A stretch of DNA of 64,000 bases, from positions 1-64,000 of the forward strand of contig JBOHFI010000018.1 in the NCBI GenBank assembly GCA_050699595.1, given 5' to 3'. Every line of letters starts with the position of its first letter. Position 1 is the stretch's first letter. A program made the position numbers and the translations under genes. The DNA comes from GCA-003244245 sp050699595 (GTDB taxonomy: Bacteria; Actinomycetota; Actinomycetes; Mycobacteriales; Pseudonocardiaceae). Shown here piece by piece: positions 8,373-17,566 of this stretch. A model generated the notes under the pieces. That model saw only the letters and a list, made by a program, of their open reading frames with translations, had not been told where the DNA came from and ran no database searches.

Positions 8373-10234
8373 CCGGCTGCCGCCAAAGGATTGGGCACGG
8401 CTACCCAGTCCGTGGCATGGGGGGCTGTGGACATCTGCATCCGCAGGAAGGACTTCGCCGGGATCGTGGGGCCGAACACGTAGGCCTCGTCACGCTGCGC
8501 TTGGGCGCGGATGGTGGGATCCTCGGTGAGCCTCGCGTAGACCGCACGGCAGCGCTGGGCGATCAGCCGCCACAGTCGCTGCGGATCGGCTCCGCCGACG
8601 TGGGTGAGGGTGGCGACGATCGGGCCGAGGTTGTTGTGCACAAGCGGGAAGAGCAGCCGTCTGCGCAGGTCTTCCTCGTCTTCGGTGGGCAGCGCCCCGA
8701 TCAATGCCGGTGGGCTCAGGCCGCCGCGAGTCAGGCGTGCCCCGCTGACCCGGATGCCGCCGAAGTCACGGTAGAGCAGGCGCACCGGCAGGCCGTCGTG
8801 CAACACCACGACGGCATTCTGCCCGTGTGGCTCCAGCGCAACCCCCCAGCGGGACAACAAGGTGAACAATGCGGGCAACATGCAGTCGCAGTAGCCGGCA
8901 AGGAAGCGCTCGGCGGTGTCGGGCCGGCGAACCGACGCCAGCTCGTCGAGCACCTCGGCGAGCAGCGGCCGGCCGCTGCGCGGCGAGCGGGCGGCCAGCG
9001 CGGCGACCGGAAGCGCGACCTCACCATGGTCGACGTGGCGCTCCGGGGACTCCCGGGCGATCGCCGCGAGACTGGCCGCGGCGTCGAGCGGTTCACCCGG
9101 CGCCGGCCGGTAGCTCCCGCCGGCCAACTCGGCAAGGCTGACGAACCGCCTGTCGAAGCCGTGCTCGCGCCGGAGGATCTCGGCGAGCAGGCGGGAGACG
9201 ATCGGCCCGTTGTGCACGGCCGCTGGCGACACGGTGCGGACCGCGGTGGTCATCCGGATGTCGACAGCGGTCTTGAGGTGGGCGGCCCGCCGGTCTGTCG
9301 CGGGGGCGAGTGTGCGCAGCGACAGCAGCGGCCGGGCCAGGATTCGCGCTCGCGGAATGACGATGACGCGCCCGTCGGCGAGCGCGTCGGCGTAGCGGTC
9401 GGGCAGTGCGCGGCACAGCTGCCACGGATGGACCGGCAGCAACTCGTAGTCGGCCGGGTCCCGCTGGACGGCGCGCAGGTGCGCGTCGGCGGCGTCCGCG
9501 ACCCCCGGGTGCCAGCGGCGCAGCAGATCGGTCATTCCGTGCCCTGCGAACGATGACTGGGTGAATGACGACCTGGCGATGGCGACGCTCCGGACCGCGA
9601 CCTCGTCGGCCCACTCCGGAGCGTAGGCGAACAGCTCCGCCTCGGTCATCCCGCCGCGGACCCGCGCGCACGGGTGCAGCGGGTGCCCGTCGACGACGGC
9701 CTGCTCGAACAGGGCGAGCGGGCTGAAACCCGGGTCGGCGGCGGCTCGCCGTGCCGCCCAGCGCAGCGAGTCGTCCCCCGGGGTCTCGGCACCGGCCAGT
9801 CGCTCGCGCCGGCGGGACTCGCCGACGAGCGCGAGCGCGTGGTTGGCGACGCTGTCACCGAGCTCAGTGGACAGCTGGAGCCACCGGTCGGTATCGCCGC
9901 GGTGGGGCCGGGCCGCCATGACCGCGCGGAGCAGCGCGACAGGGTGGTCGATCAGCCGCGGTGGCGTTCGTTGCATGCTGGCTGGGTACAGGGTGACGGC
10001 CAGGCCGGCCGGGTGCTCGGCGAAGGCGTCGGTGATCGCGGGTGGGGCGGACAGCCGGGTGCCGTCGGGCAGCAGGAGCATCGCGAGGCCGGCGCCGGCC
10101 GACGGGAGGAGACCATCGATCCGCTCCCGTGACAGCGCGACCCACAGCTTGCCCAGTGCCGCGGCCTGGGCTTGCCGCAAGGCCCAGTCGGGACGAGCGG
10201 AACGGGATGGACCTGCTGGGGACGTAACGCTCAC
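8369..10234 (-). CDS. IucA/IucC-family NIS siderophore synthetase (first in operon)
   Basis: The 621-residue first gene of the iron-regulated operon has the same fold as its downstream neighbour but is clearly divergent. It carries DGHPLHPCARVRGGM, LLPVHPWQLC, LLSLRTLAPA, KTAVDIRMTTAVRT and HNGPIVSRLL. It ends with the typical KSFLRMQ segment, which the second synthetase also has in altered form (KALVRMR). An iron box sits 34 bases upstream of the start, so expression should rise under iron limitation. No exporter, receptor or reductase gene is adjacent, so uptake functions must lie elsewhere. Confidence 0.9.
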   Translation of the reverse strand: MSVTSPAGPSRSARPDWALRQAQAAALGKLWVALSRERIDGLLPSAGAGLAMLLLPDGTRLSAPPAITDAFAEHPAGLAVTLYPASMQRTPPRLIDHPVALLRAVMAARPHRGDTDRWLQLSTELGDSVANHALALVGESRRRERLAGAETPGDDSLRWAARRAAADPGFSPLALFEQAVVDGHPLHPCARVRGGMTEAELFAYAPEWADEVAVRSVAIARSSFTQSSFAGHGMTDLLRRWHPGVADAADAHLRAVQRDPADYELLPVHPWQLCRALPDRYADALADGRVIVIPRARILARPLLSLRTLAPATDRRAAHLKTAVDIRMTTAVRTVSPAAVHNGPIVSRLLAEILRREHGFDRRFVSLAELAGGSYRPAPGEPLDAAASLAAIARESPERHVDHGEVALPVAALAARSPRSGRPLLAEVLDELASVRRPDTAERFLAGYCDCMLPALFTLLSRWGVALEPHGQNAVVVLHDGLPVRLLYRDFGGIRVSGARLTRGGLSPPALIGALPTEDEEDLRRRLLFPLVHNNLGPIVATLTHVGGADPQRLWRLIAQRCRAVYARLTEDPTIRAQAQRDEAYVFGPTIPAKSFLRMQMSTAPHATDWVAVPNPLAAAG

Positions 10235-10267
10235 CTTGTTCGCCTTTCACGGGTGCGCTCGCATCGT

Positions 10268-10286
10268 TTAGGATAGGCTAACCGCA
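10268..10286 (-). promoter_or_regulatory. IdeR/DmdR1-type iron box upstream of siderophore operon
   Basis: TTAGGATAGGCTAACCGCA matches the 19-bp actinobacterial iron-box consensus TTAGGTTAGGCTAACCTAA at 16 positions and keeps the central palindrome. It lies 34 bp upstream of the first synthetase start, where a Fe(II)-bound repressor would block transcription. The divergent gene at 10431 is further away and probably not the main target. Confidence 0.8.
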
Positions 10287-10430
10287 ATAGGTGGCGATCT
10301 GCCGTCAACGGTATCCGGTGTGCTCGGCCCGGTGTGCTCGGCTTTGGGCGCCACGCGGTAGCCTGACCGCCCACCACCGGCGTGGCGTAGCTCGCTGCGG
10401 CCGGTCGACTGCGATCGGCGAGGAGGGCAC

Positions 10431-10844
10431 GTGTCGGCAGGTCAGATCGCCGCGCTGATTGCCGCTGGCGCGTTCGTCGTACTGGTCGGTCTGCTGGCCG
10501 CGCCACTGGTCAAGCTGGGCCGCACCTTGGATCAGGCGACGCTGGCGATCCGCAAGGCCAGCGAGGACGCCGATCCGCTGCTGCGCGGCGCGAACACGAC
10601 CGTCACGCAGGTCAACGCCCAGTTGGAACGGATAGACGGGATCACCGCCAGCGCCCAGGCGGTGACCGGCAACGTATCGGCGCTGACCTCGCTGTTCACC
10701 GCGACCTTGGGCGGGCCGTTGGTGCGGATGGCGGCACTATCCTATGGAGTGAGCAAGGCGATGCGTCACCGCCGCGGCAGCGGAAAGGATGATGCGTCCG
10801 GGCGGCGGCCACGCGGGCGGCGACGGAACGGGGGCAAGCGGTGA
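10431..10844 (+). CDS. DUF948-family membrane-anchored protein
   Basis: The 137-residue protein has an N-terminal transmembrane helix (IAALIAAGAFVVLVGLLAAPL), a helical periplasmic or cytosolic stretch typical of DUF948, and a strongly basic C-terminal tail (RRPRGRRRNGGKR). GTG start with GGAGGG ribosome binding site. It overlaps the next small gene by four bases. In actinobacteria this pair commonly precedes alaS; the biochemical role is unknown. Confidence 0.85.
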   Translation: MSAGQIAALIAAGAFVVLVGLLAAPLVKLGRTLDQATLAIRKASEDADPLLRGANTTVTQVNAQLERIDGITASAQAVTGNVSALTSLFTATLGGPLVRMAALSYGVSKAMRHRRGSGKDDASGRRPRGRRRNGGKR

Positions 10845-11110
10845 AGCGGATGCTCTGGTTCGGTCTGGGTATCGCCGCCGGGGTCGCGGCCAGCCGCAAG
10901 GCCCGCGGTGCCGCCCGCCGGGTGACTCCCGTCGGTGTGGCCGAGAACGTCGGCGACGCGGTTCGGGAACTGGCCGCGGCGGTGGGCTCTTTCGGCGCGG
11001 AGGTGCGGGCCGGGATGGTCCAGCGGGAAGCCGAGCTGCATGCCACCGTCGCCCAGCGTACCGGCATGGATCTCGCGCCGAGGCACGCCAACGCCCGAGC
11101 GCGGGCCTAG
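10841..11110 (+). CDS. DUF6167-like small protein upstream of alaS
   Basis: The 89-residue protein begins MKRMLWFGLGIAAGVAASRKARGAARR, a single short N-terminal hydrophobic segment followed by basic residues, then a helical region ending in an Ala/Arg-rich tail. It is translationally coupled to the DUF948 gene and precedes alaS by 51 bases. Role unknown; conserved position next to alaS in actinobacteria. Confidence 0.8.
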   Translation: MKRMLWFGLGIAAGVAASRKARGAARRVTPVGVAENVGDAVRELAAAVGSFGAEVRAGMVQREAELHATVAQRTGMDLAPRHANARARA

Positions 11111-11161
11111 TCGCCGCGTCGCCCCGTAGTCGTCACCTCATCCGCTTCGCAAGGAAGACCC

Positions 11162-13846
11162 GTGCAGACCCACGAGATCCGCCAGCGGTTCCTGGATCAT
11201 TTCGAGCACTCCGGGCACACTGTGGTGCCCAGCGCCTCGTTGCTGGTCGACGACCCGAACCTGTTGTTCGTCAACGCCGGCATGGTGCCCTTCAAGCCGT
11301 ATTTCCTCGGCCACGCGACACCGCCTTACAACCGGGCGACGTCGGTGCAGAAATGTGTGCGCACCCCGGATATCGATGAGGTCGGAAAGACCACCAGGCA
11401 CAACACCTTCTTCCAGATGGCCGGCAACTTCTCCTTCGGGGACTACTTCAAACAGGGTGCCATCGAGCACGCCTGGCAGCTGGTGACCGGCTCTGTGGAC
11501 TCCGGTTGCTACGGCTTCGATCCAGACCGCATCTGGGTCACCGTGTACACCGATGACGACGAAGCCGAGCAGCTGTGGCGCACGATCGCCGGGATACCCG
11601 CCGAGCGCATCCAGCGCCGCGGCATGGCGGACAACTTCTGGTCCATGGACGTGCCCGGACCGTGCGGGCCCAGCTCGGAGATCTACTTCGACCGCGGTCC
11701 GGAATTTGGCTCACCCGGGGGCCCGGTCGTCGATGAGGATCGTTTCCTGGAGATCTGGAACCTCGTCTTCATGCAGGACGAGCGCGGTGCGTCGACCGGG
11801 CCGGGCAAGGGTGACTTCCCGATTCTGCGACCGCTGCCCGCCAAGAACATCGACACCGGGATGGGCGTCGAGCGGGTGGCGTTGCTGCTGCAAGGCGTGC
11901 CCAACGTCTATGAGACCGACCTGCTGCGACCCGTGATCACCCGGGCGCAGGAGCTCTCCGGCCGGCGCTACGGCGCGGACCCCGTCGACGACGTGCGCTT
12001 CCGGGTGATCGCCGACCACGCCCGCACCGGCGTCATGCTCATCGGGGACGGGGTGAGCCCCGGCAATGAGGCGCGGGGCTACGTCCTGCGCCGGTTGCTG
12101 CGCCGCATCGTGCGTTCCGCGCGGTTGCTCGGGGTGACCGAACCGGTGCTCGGCGAGATCACCGCCGTGGTGCGCGACACGATGGGCCCGTCGTATCCGG
12201 AGATCGACACGGACTACCCACGGATCGAGACGACCGCCCGCGCCGAGGAGGAGGCGTTCCTGGCGACGCTGTCCGCCGGGTCGCGGATCTTCGACCTGGC
12301 GGTGGTGCGCACTCGCCAGGCCGGTGGGTCGAGCTTGGCCGGGGACCAGGTCTTCGCGCTGCACGACACCTACGGGTTCCCCATCGACCTCACCGTGGAG
12401 ATGGCGGCCGAGGCCGGCCTGTCCGTCGACGAAGCTGGTTTCCGCGCCTTGATGGCTCAGCAGCGCCAGCGGGCCAAGGATGACGCTAAGGCGCGCCGCT
12501 CCGCGCACGGGGATCTCAGCGAGTACCGCACCGTGCTCGACGCGCACGGCCGCACGGACTTCCTGGGTTACACCGAACTCAGCGCCGAGGCCCGGGTGGT
12601 CGGTCTGCTCGTCGACGGCCTCGGCGTCCCCGCCGCCGGCGCGGGCAGCGCGGTGGAGGTGGTGCTCGACCGCAGCCCGTTCTACGCCGAGGGCGGTGGC
12701 CAGCAGTCCGACTCCGGCACCCTGGTCGGTGACGGGTTCGCCGTCGAGGTGGCGGACGTGCAGTCCCCGGTGGCCGGCTTGTCGGTACACCGGGGCACGG
12801 TCGTCTCCGGCGAGGTCGCGCTCGATGCCCCGGTCCTCGCGCAGGTGGACGTCACCCGCAGGCGCGCGGTGGCCCGGGCGCATTCCGCGACGCACCTGGT
12901 GCACGCCGGACTTCGCCGGGCGCTGGGCAGCAGCGCCGCGCAGGCCGGTTCACTCAACGCCCCGGGCCGGCTGCGCTTCGACTTCACCTCCCCGGGTGGC
13001 GCGGTGGCGCCCAGCGTGCTGGCCGACGTCGAGGACGAGGTCAACGAGGTGCTGCTGCGCTCACTGCCGGTCACGGCCGAGGTGATGCCGGTTCAGGCGG
13101 CTCGCCGCGAGGGTGCGATCGCGATGTTCGGCGAGAAATACGGTGACGCGGTGCGGGTCGTCACCATCGGTGACTACTCCAAGGAGCTCTGCGGCGGCAC
13201 CCACGTGCCCAACTCGGCCGATATCGGCCTGATCAAGCTGCTGTCCGAGGCGTCCATCGGCTCCGGGGTACGCCGGGTGGAGGCGCTGGTCGGCCTTGAC
13301 GCGTTCCGCTTCCTGGCCCGTGAGCATGTGCTGGTGGCGCAGCTCTCCGAGCAGTTCAAGGCCCGGCCCGAGGAGCTGCCCGAGCGTATCGGCGCGGTGA
13401 CCGAGCGCCTGCGCGCGGCCGAGCGGGAGCTGGAGCGGCTGCGCGGCGCTGCGGTGCTGTCCTCGGCGGGCACCCTGGCCGAGGGTGCGGAACAGGTCGG
13501 CGCCACCGCGCTGGTGGCGGTCGAGACGAGCGCGACGCTCAGCGGTGCGGACCTACGGGCCCTGGCCACCGAGGTCCGGGGCCGGCTCGGTGAGCGGCCT
13601 GGGGTGGTGGCGCTGTTCAGCGTCGACCACTCGGCGAGCACGGTCTCCTTCGTGGTGGCCACCACCGCCGCCGCGCGCCACCGCGGCGTGGCGGCGGGCG
13701 CGCTGGTGCCGGTGTTCGGGCCCGCGGTGGGTGGCCGTGGTGGCGGCAAGCCGGACCTGGCCCAGGGCGGCGGCACCGAGCCGGGCGGCATCCCGGCTGC
13801 GGTGGCGGCCCTGCGCAGCGAGCTCGCGGGGCGCAACGGCGCGTGA
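11162..13846 (+). CDS. alaS: alanyl-tRNA synthetase
   Basis: This is a full-length 894-residue class II synthetase charging tRNA-Ala. The catalytic core begins MQTHEIRQRFLDHFE and contains GMVPFKPYF and the RHNTFFQMAGNFSFGDYFK motif. The editing domain has the zinc ligands HSATH and CGGTH, and a glycine-rich C-Ala domain (GGRGGGKPDLAQGGG) ends the protein. It overlaps ruvX by four bases, as is usual in actinobacteria. Confidence 0.97.
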   Translation: MQTHEIRQRFLDHFEHSGHTVVPSASLLVDDPNLLFVNAGMVPFKPYFLGHATPPYNRATSVQKCVRTPDIDEVGKTTRHNTFFQMAGNFSFGDYFKQGAIEHAWQLVTGSVDSGCYGFDPDRIWVTVYTDDDEAEQLWRTIAGIPAERIQRRGMADNFWSMDVPGPCGPSSEIYFDRGPEFGSPGGPVVDEDRFLEIWNLVFMQDERGASTGPGKGDFPILRPLPAKNIDTGMGVERVALLLQGVPNVYETDLLRPVITRAQELSGRRYGADPVDDVRFRVIADHARTGVMLIGDGVSPGNEARGYVLRRLLRRIVRSARLLGVTEPVLGEITAVVRDTMGPSYPEIDTDYPRIETTARAEEEAFLATLSAGSRIFDLAVVRTRQAGGSSLAGDQVFALHDTYGFPIDLTVEMAAEAGLSVDEAGFRALMAQQRQRAKDDAKARRSAHGDLSEYRTVLDAHGRTDFLGYTELSAEARVVGLLVDGLGVPAAGAGSAVEVVLDRSPFYAEGGGQQSDSGTLVGDGFAVEVADVQSPVAGLSVHRGTVVSGEVALDAPVLAQVDVTRRRAVARAHSATHLVHAGLRRALGSSAAQAGSLNAPGRLRFDFTSPGGAVAPSVLADVEDEVNEVLLRSLPVTAEVMPVQAARREGAIAMFGEKYGDAVRVVTIGDYSKELCGGTHVPNSADIGLIKLLSEASIGSGVRRVEALVGLDAFRFLAREHVLVAQLSEQFKARPEELPERIGAVTERLRAAERELERLRGAAVLSSAGTLAEGAEQVGATALVAVETSATLSGADLRALATEVRGRLGERPGVVALFSVDHSASTVSFVVATTAAARHRGVAAGALVPVFGPAVGGRGGGKPDLAQGGGTEPGGIPAAVAALRSELAGRNGA

Positions 13847-14319
13847 CGGTGTCTGATCCCGGGCCCGATGACCGGCCTGATCCCGGACCGGGCCGCCGCC
13901 TCGGCGTGGACTTCGGTGAGGTGCGGGTCGGGGTGGCGCTGTCTGATCCGTCCGGGATACTCGCCACACCCCTGGTCACCCTGAACCACGACCGGTCCGG
14001 CGGCACGGACCTCGACGCGCTGGTGGCGTTGGTCGCCGAGCACGAGGTGGTCGAGGTGGTGGTCGGGCTCCCGCGCACCCTGGCCGGGCGGCACGGTCCG
14101 GCAGCACAGGCGGCGGCGGCCTATGCCCGCGCGCTGGCCGAGCGGCTCGGCGACGGTGTTCCGGTCCGGTTGACCGACGAACGCCTCACCACCGTCTCGG
14201 CCGCCCGGGTGCTCGCCGAGCGGGGCGTTCGCGGCCGCAAGCAGCGGGCGGTGGTCGACCAGGCCGCCGCGGTGGAGATCCTGCAAGGCTGGCTCGACGC
14301 CCGGCGGGCGGCGAGATGA
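13843..14319 (+). CDS. ruvX: RuvX/YqgF Holliday-junction resolvase-like protein
   Basis: The 158-residue RNase-H-fold protein has the family start GRRLGVDFGEVRVGVALSD with the catalytic Asp, the central VVVGLPRTLAGRHGPAA block, and LTDERLTTVSAARVL with the acidic residue. It is thought to act in 16S rRNA 5' processing or junction resolution. Coupled to alaS and mltG by four-base overlaps at both ends. Confidence 0.93.
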   Translation: MTVSDPGPDDRPDPGPGRRLGVDFGEVRVGVALSDPSGILATPLVTLNHDRSGGTDLDALVALVAEHEVVEVVVGLPRTLAGRHGPAAQAAAAYARALAERLGDGVPVRLTDERLTTVSAARVLAERGVRGRKQRAVVDQAAAVEILQGWLDARRAAR

Positions 14320-15593
14320 GCGACGACATCGGGCTGTTCCGGGACACTGTCGGTGACCCGGAGCATTCCCGTCCCCGGCGGCTGGCCGACAGCCGGCGGG
14401 CTCCGCGCCGAACCCGGGTGCGGCGCCAGACCCGGGCGCGGCGCCAGACTCTGCAGCGGCACCGGGCCCGGGAGCGGCACCGTCGACGTGTCGTGCTCGC
14501 CGCGGTACTGGCTGTGCTGGTGCTGGCCTTCGGTGCCCTGTTCGGGGTGCGCAAGCTGCAGGCGTTGCGAGAGGTACCCGACTTCGTCGGAGCCGGCGGC
14601 GCGCAGACCGTCGTGCAGGTCGAGGACGGCCAGAGCCTCACCGCGATCGGCGCCACCCTGGCGCGGCGCAACGTGGTCGCCAGCGTTCGGGCGTTCACCC
14701 GCGCCGCCGATGCCGACCCCCGGGTCCGAGCCGTGCAGCCCGGTTACTACCAGGTGCGGGAGCGGATGTCCGGTTCAGCCGCGGTGGCGAGGCTGCAAGA
14801 ACCATCGGCCAGAGTCGGGCACTGGGAGATTCGCGGTGGCGGGCAGCTCGACGACGTCGAGTTGCCCGACGGCAAGACCGTGCCGGGACTGCTCACCGAG
14901 ATCTCCCGAGCCAGCTGCGCGATGATCGGGGGGGCGAGCACGTGCGTGCGTCCTGAGGACCTGCGCACCGCGATGGTCCAGACCGATCCGGCCCGGCTCG
15001 GCGCCCCGAGCTGGGCCCTCGATCCGATATCGCGCGTCGAACCTCGGCGCCGGCTGGAGGGACTGCTGGCCCCGGGGGACTACGACGTGCGCCCCGGTAG
15101 CTCCGCGGTGGAACTGTTGCAGCAGGTCGTCAGCACGTCCGTGGCTCGGTTGTCGGCGGGTGGTTTCCCTGCGTCCGTCGCGGGCATCGGGCACAGCGCG
15201 TACGAGGTGTTGGTGATCGCTTCGGTGATCGAGCGAGAGGCGATCACTCCGGACTTCCGCCGGGTCTCCCGGGTCATCGACAACCGGCTCGCCGTCGGGA
15301 TGCCCCTGCAGATGGACTCCACCATCAACTACCCGCTGAACCGGCAGGAGGTGAACACCTCCGACGCCGACCGCGCCCGGCCCGGCCCGTACAACACCTA
15401 CCTCGACGTCGGGCTGCCGGCGTCGCCGATCGGATCGCCGAGCATGGCGGCGATCGCCGCCGCGCTGAACCCGGAGCCGGGAGCCTGGCGGTACTTCGTG
15501 AAATGTCAGAAGGACGGCGCGTCGTGCTTCTCGGTGACGCGGGAGGAGCACGACGCGGCGGTCCGCGGCGCGGCTGCTCGGGGCGTCTTCTAG
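14316..15593 (+). CDS. mltG: MltG endolytic murein transglycosylase
   Basis: The 425-residue protein has a long Arg-rich cytosolic N-terminus (about residues 20-60), one transmembrane helix (VVLAAVLAVLVLAFGALFGV), a LysM-like segment, and the YceG domain with the catalytic Glu in ASVIEREA followed by the VIDNRLAVGMPLQMDSTINY block. It cleaves nascent glycan strands at the membrane. In mycobacteria the next gene is aroE; here the prepilin peptidase frame follows directly. Confidence 0.93.
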   Translation: MSDDIGLFRDTVGDPEHSRPRRLADSRRAPRRTRVRRQTRARRQTLQRHRARERHRRRVVLAAVLAVLVLAFGALFGVRKLQALREVPDFVGAGGAQTVVQVEDGQSLTAIGATLARRNVVASVRAFTRAADADPRVRAVQPGYYQVRERMSGSAAVARLQEPSARVGHWEIRGGGQLDDVELPDGKTVPGLLTEISRASCAMIGGASTCVRPEDLRTAMVQTDPARLGAPSWALDPISRVEPRRRLEGLLAPGDYDVRPGSSAVELLQQVVSTSVARLSAGGFPASVAGIGHSAYEVLVIASVIEREAITPDFRRVSRVIDNRLAVGMPLQMDSTINYPLNRQEVNTSDADRARPGPYNTYLDVGLPASPIGSPSMAAIAAALNPEPGAWRYFVKCQKDGASCFSVTREEHDAAVRGAAARGVF

Positions 15594-15686
15594 CCGGTCT
15601 GCAGGTTGTCCACAGCTACCCCCGCGATCCACAGCCGGCGGTCGCGCCGGCCCATCCGGCACCGTGCGCCGGGCACGCTGGCCGGC

Positions 15687-16289
15687 ATGGGCAGTGTGTG
15701 GATGGCCGTGAGCGGAGCCGTCGCGGGTACCGGGGGAGCGCTGCTGCTGCGCCGGGTTCCCCGGGGTGTGCGGGTGCCGGTGCCGGTCTGCGCCACGGCG
15801 GTGGCCGCGTTGTGGGCGGTGATCGGGGATCTGCCGGTGTGGTGGTGGCCGGTCCCGCTGGTGCTGAGCTGGGCCGGTGTGCTGTTGAGCAGCGCCGACC
15901 TGATCGCCCGGCGGCTGCCGGACGCGCTGACCCTGCCAGGCTATCCGGTGGCCGCCGTCCTGCTGGTCCTCGCCGCGCTCGGCGCCGGTGACGCCGGGCT
16001 CCTGGTTCGCGCCGCCGCCGGTGCGCTGCTGTGGGCCGGCGGATACGCCGCAGTGCGCTTGGTCGCCCCGGGCGCCCTAGGAGGCGGCGACGTCAAACTC
16101 GCCGGCACCCTCGGCGCCCTCACTGCCGCGACCTCCTGGCCAGGCCTGCTGCTGGCCGTACTGGCCGCCAGCCTGCTGACCGCCACCGCTGCCGTGCCCG
16201 CACGGCTGCTTCTCGGCCACCGCGACATCCCCCACGCCCCTGCCATGCTCGCCGCAGCCTTTCTCATCGTCCTCCACCCTCCCCTCTGA
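15687..16289 (+). CDS. A24-family prepilin peptidase
   Basis: The polytopic membrane protein is about 200 residues, with Asp in SSADLIARRLPD and the second catalytic motif GGGDVKLAG. It would process type IV pilin-like or Tad prepilins. The frame is open from 15606, but residues before the ATG at 15687 are basic and unlike the family, so this later start is preferred; it lacks a strong ribosome binding site. No pilin genes are nearby. The same peptidase sits near aroE and aroC in other actinobacteria. Confidence 0.85.
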   Translation: MGSVWMAVSGAVAGTGGALLLRRVPRGVRVPVPVCATAVAALWAVIGDLPVWWWPVPLVLSWAGVLLSSADLIARRLPDALTLPGYPVAAVLLVLAALGAGDAGLLVRAAAGALLWAGGYAAVRLVAPGALGGGDVKLAGTLGALTAATSWPGLLLAVLAASLLTATAAVPARLLLGHRDIPHAPAMLAAAFLIVLHPPL

Positions 16290-16293
16290 CCAC

Positions 16294-16352
16294 CCCCCGT
16301 ATTCAGCGGGCTCAGCGGGGCTATAGCCACCCCGTTTACCCCGTTGAATGCG
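16294..16352. repeat. degenerate palindromic element (AGCGGGCT(C/G)AGCGGGG family), likely terminator
   Basis: The left arm contains GTATTCAGCGGGCTCAGCGG and the right arm ends ACCCCGTTGAATGC, an imperfect inverted repeat between two convergent genes. The left arm matches closely the perfect palindrome inside the carB-pyrF gene at 45210-45283, so both belong to one repeat family. Its position between converging 3' ends suggests bidirectional termination. Confidence 0.65.
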
Positions 16353-16364
16353 CCGGGCCGGGGG

Positions 16365-17120
16365 TCAGGTTGCTGGGACGTCGTAGAGGAGGATGTGGCG
16401 GTCTGCGGGGAGGATCACGACGTAGACCTCGACTGGGCGGTCGTCCTGGTCGAAGGTGGTTCGAAGCAGACGCCCGACCGGCATACCCGTGACCATGCGC
16501 AGCGTCGCCGTTTCCTCCATTGTGGGCATCCGCCAGGTGATTTCGTCTTCGTAGCGGGTCGGGGTGTGTCCGAGGTCTTCGAGTACCTGGTCCGTTCCCT
16601 CCACGACATCAGCGGGGTTCATGATCTCGGAGCCCTGGACGATGCTCAGCGGGTAGTAGCTGTTTCCTAGCTGCAACGGCTCATCGTCGGCGTACATGAT
16701 CCGTCGTCGCACGCCGACCGGCGTGCCGGCCTCGACGCCGAGGTGCGCGGCGATGTCAGCGTCAGCGGCCAGTTCCTCGACTGTGCTGACCTGACGAGCG
16801 GTTTTGCCCTGCGCCTCGATCTGCTGGGTGAAGGTGTCGCGGCGCCGGTCGGCTTCGAGGCGTTTGGTCCGGGAGCCGGTGAGTGAGGCGAAGTACTTCA
16901 TCTTGGGCTCGCTGACGAACCAGCCGGCGCCTTGGCGGCCGAAAACCAGGCCTTCCGCGCGGAGCACGTCGATCGCGTTCTGCACGGTCTGGCGAGCCAC
17001 CCCGTAGCGCTCCACGAGCGCGCTGGCGCTGGGCAGCTGATGGCCCGGCGCGTACTCACGGCGACGGATCGCTTCACGCAGATCTGCGGCGATGCGACGG
17101 AAGGGTGCGGGCTCAGGCAT
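16365..17120 (-). CDS. GntR-family (HutC/UTRA) transcriptional regulator
   Basis: The 251-residue protein has an N-terminal winged HTH (RIAADLREAIRRREYAPGHQLPSAS..LVERYGVARQTVQNAIDVLRAEGLV, written here in part) and a C-terminal UTRA ligand-binding domain from about residue 95, ending VYVVILPADRHILLYDVP. A divergent intergenic region with an inverted repeat lies just upstream. GntR/UTRA proteins of this sort often regulate transfer or accessory functions on actinobacterial integrative elements; no transfer genes are present here. The effector is unknown. Confidence 0.88.
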   Translation of the reverse strand: MPEPAPFRRIAADLREAIRRREYAPGHQLPSASALVERYGVARQTVQNAIDVLRAEGLVFGRQGAGWFVSEPKMKYFASLTGSRTKRLEADRRRDTFTQQIEAQGKTARQVSTVEELAADADIAAHLGVEAGTPVGVRRRIMYADDEPLQLGNSYYPLSIVQGSEIMNPADVVEGTDQVLEDLGHTPTRYEDEITWRMPTMEETATLRMVTGMPVGRLLRTTFDQDDRPVEVYVVILPADRHILLYDVPAT

Positions 17121-17182
17121 CCGCGCCAGTCTAGGCGCACCGATCTGGGCATCTTCTTGCCTTGATTTGTCTGGGCATTTTT

Positions 17183-17204
17183 ACCTGGGTAATTCATACT
17201 AGGT
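17183..17204. promoter_or_regulatory. candidate GntR operator
   Basis: The half-sites ACCTGG and CTAGGT form an imperfect inverted repeat with ten bases between them, in the short AT-rich region about 65 bp upstream of the GntR start. Position and symmetry suit autoregulation; binding is inference. Confidence 0.4.
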
Positions 17205-17227
17205 ATGTGTAGCGCATCGGCGCTGCG

Positions 17228-17485
17228 ATGACGCTTCTGGAGCCCTCGGTGAGTTCGGAGGAGACGGTGGACCAGCAGTTGAGAGTGATCGCGGCCACCT
17301 CGCGGGCCGTGCAACGCCCCGGGGAGCGTCTCGCGACTGTGAAACACGTCGGGCACGCCCACCACGCGCAGCTACGCGCCACCGGGAGCCCGACCCCGGA
17401 TTCGGCATCACCAAGACCCCGGCTGGCCGCCGGTCACGCTGCCCCACACCGCGTCCTCCCGGCATCCAGCCGGATCCCCGCATGA
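17228..17485 (+). CDS. possible small hypothetical protein, divergent from GntR gene
   Basis: An 85-residue frame starts MTLLEPSVSSEETVDQQLRV. The first half has protein-like composition (acidic helix, then RPGERLATVKHVGHAHHAQL). The second half is Pro/Ala/Ser-rich and may be out of frame. No strong ribosome binding site. It could be the remnant of a gene once paired with the GntR regulator. Low confidence. Confidence 0.3.
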   Translation: MTLLEPSVSSEETVDQQLRVIAATSRAVQRPGERLATVKHVGHAHHAQLRATGSPTPDSASPRPRLAAGHAAPHRVLPASSRIPA

Positions 17486-17566
17486 CCGCTGAGCGTGCCC
17501 ACCCAGGGCGCACCCCCCGATAGCTCGGCGGTCGCCCGGTCGCCCTCGAAGCGGCGACTGGCCTCC

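Noticed and set aside
6384..8483. 699-codon plus-strand frame antisense to the second IucA/IucC gene
   Set aside because: Long only because high GC3 keeps the antisense frame open; no motif, while the minus-strand protein shows all family blocks.
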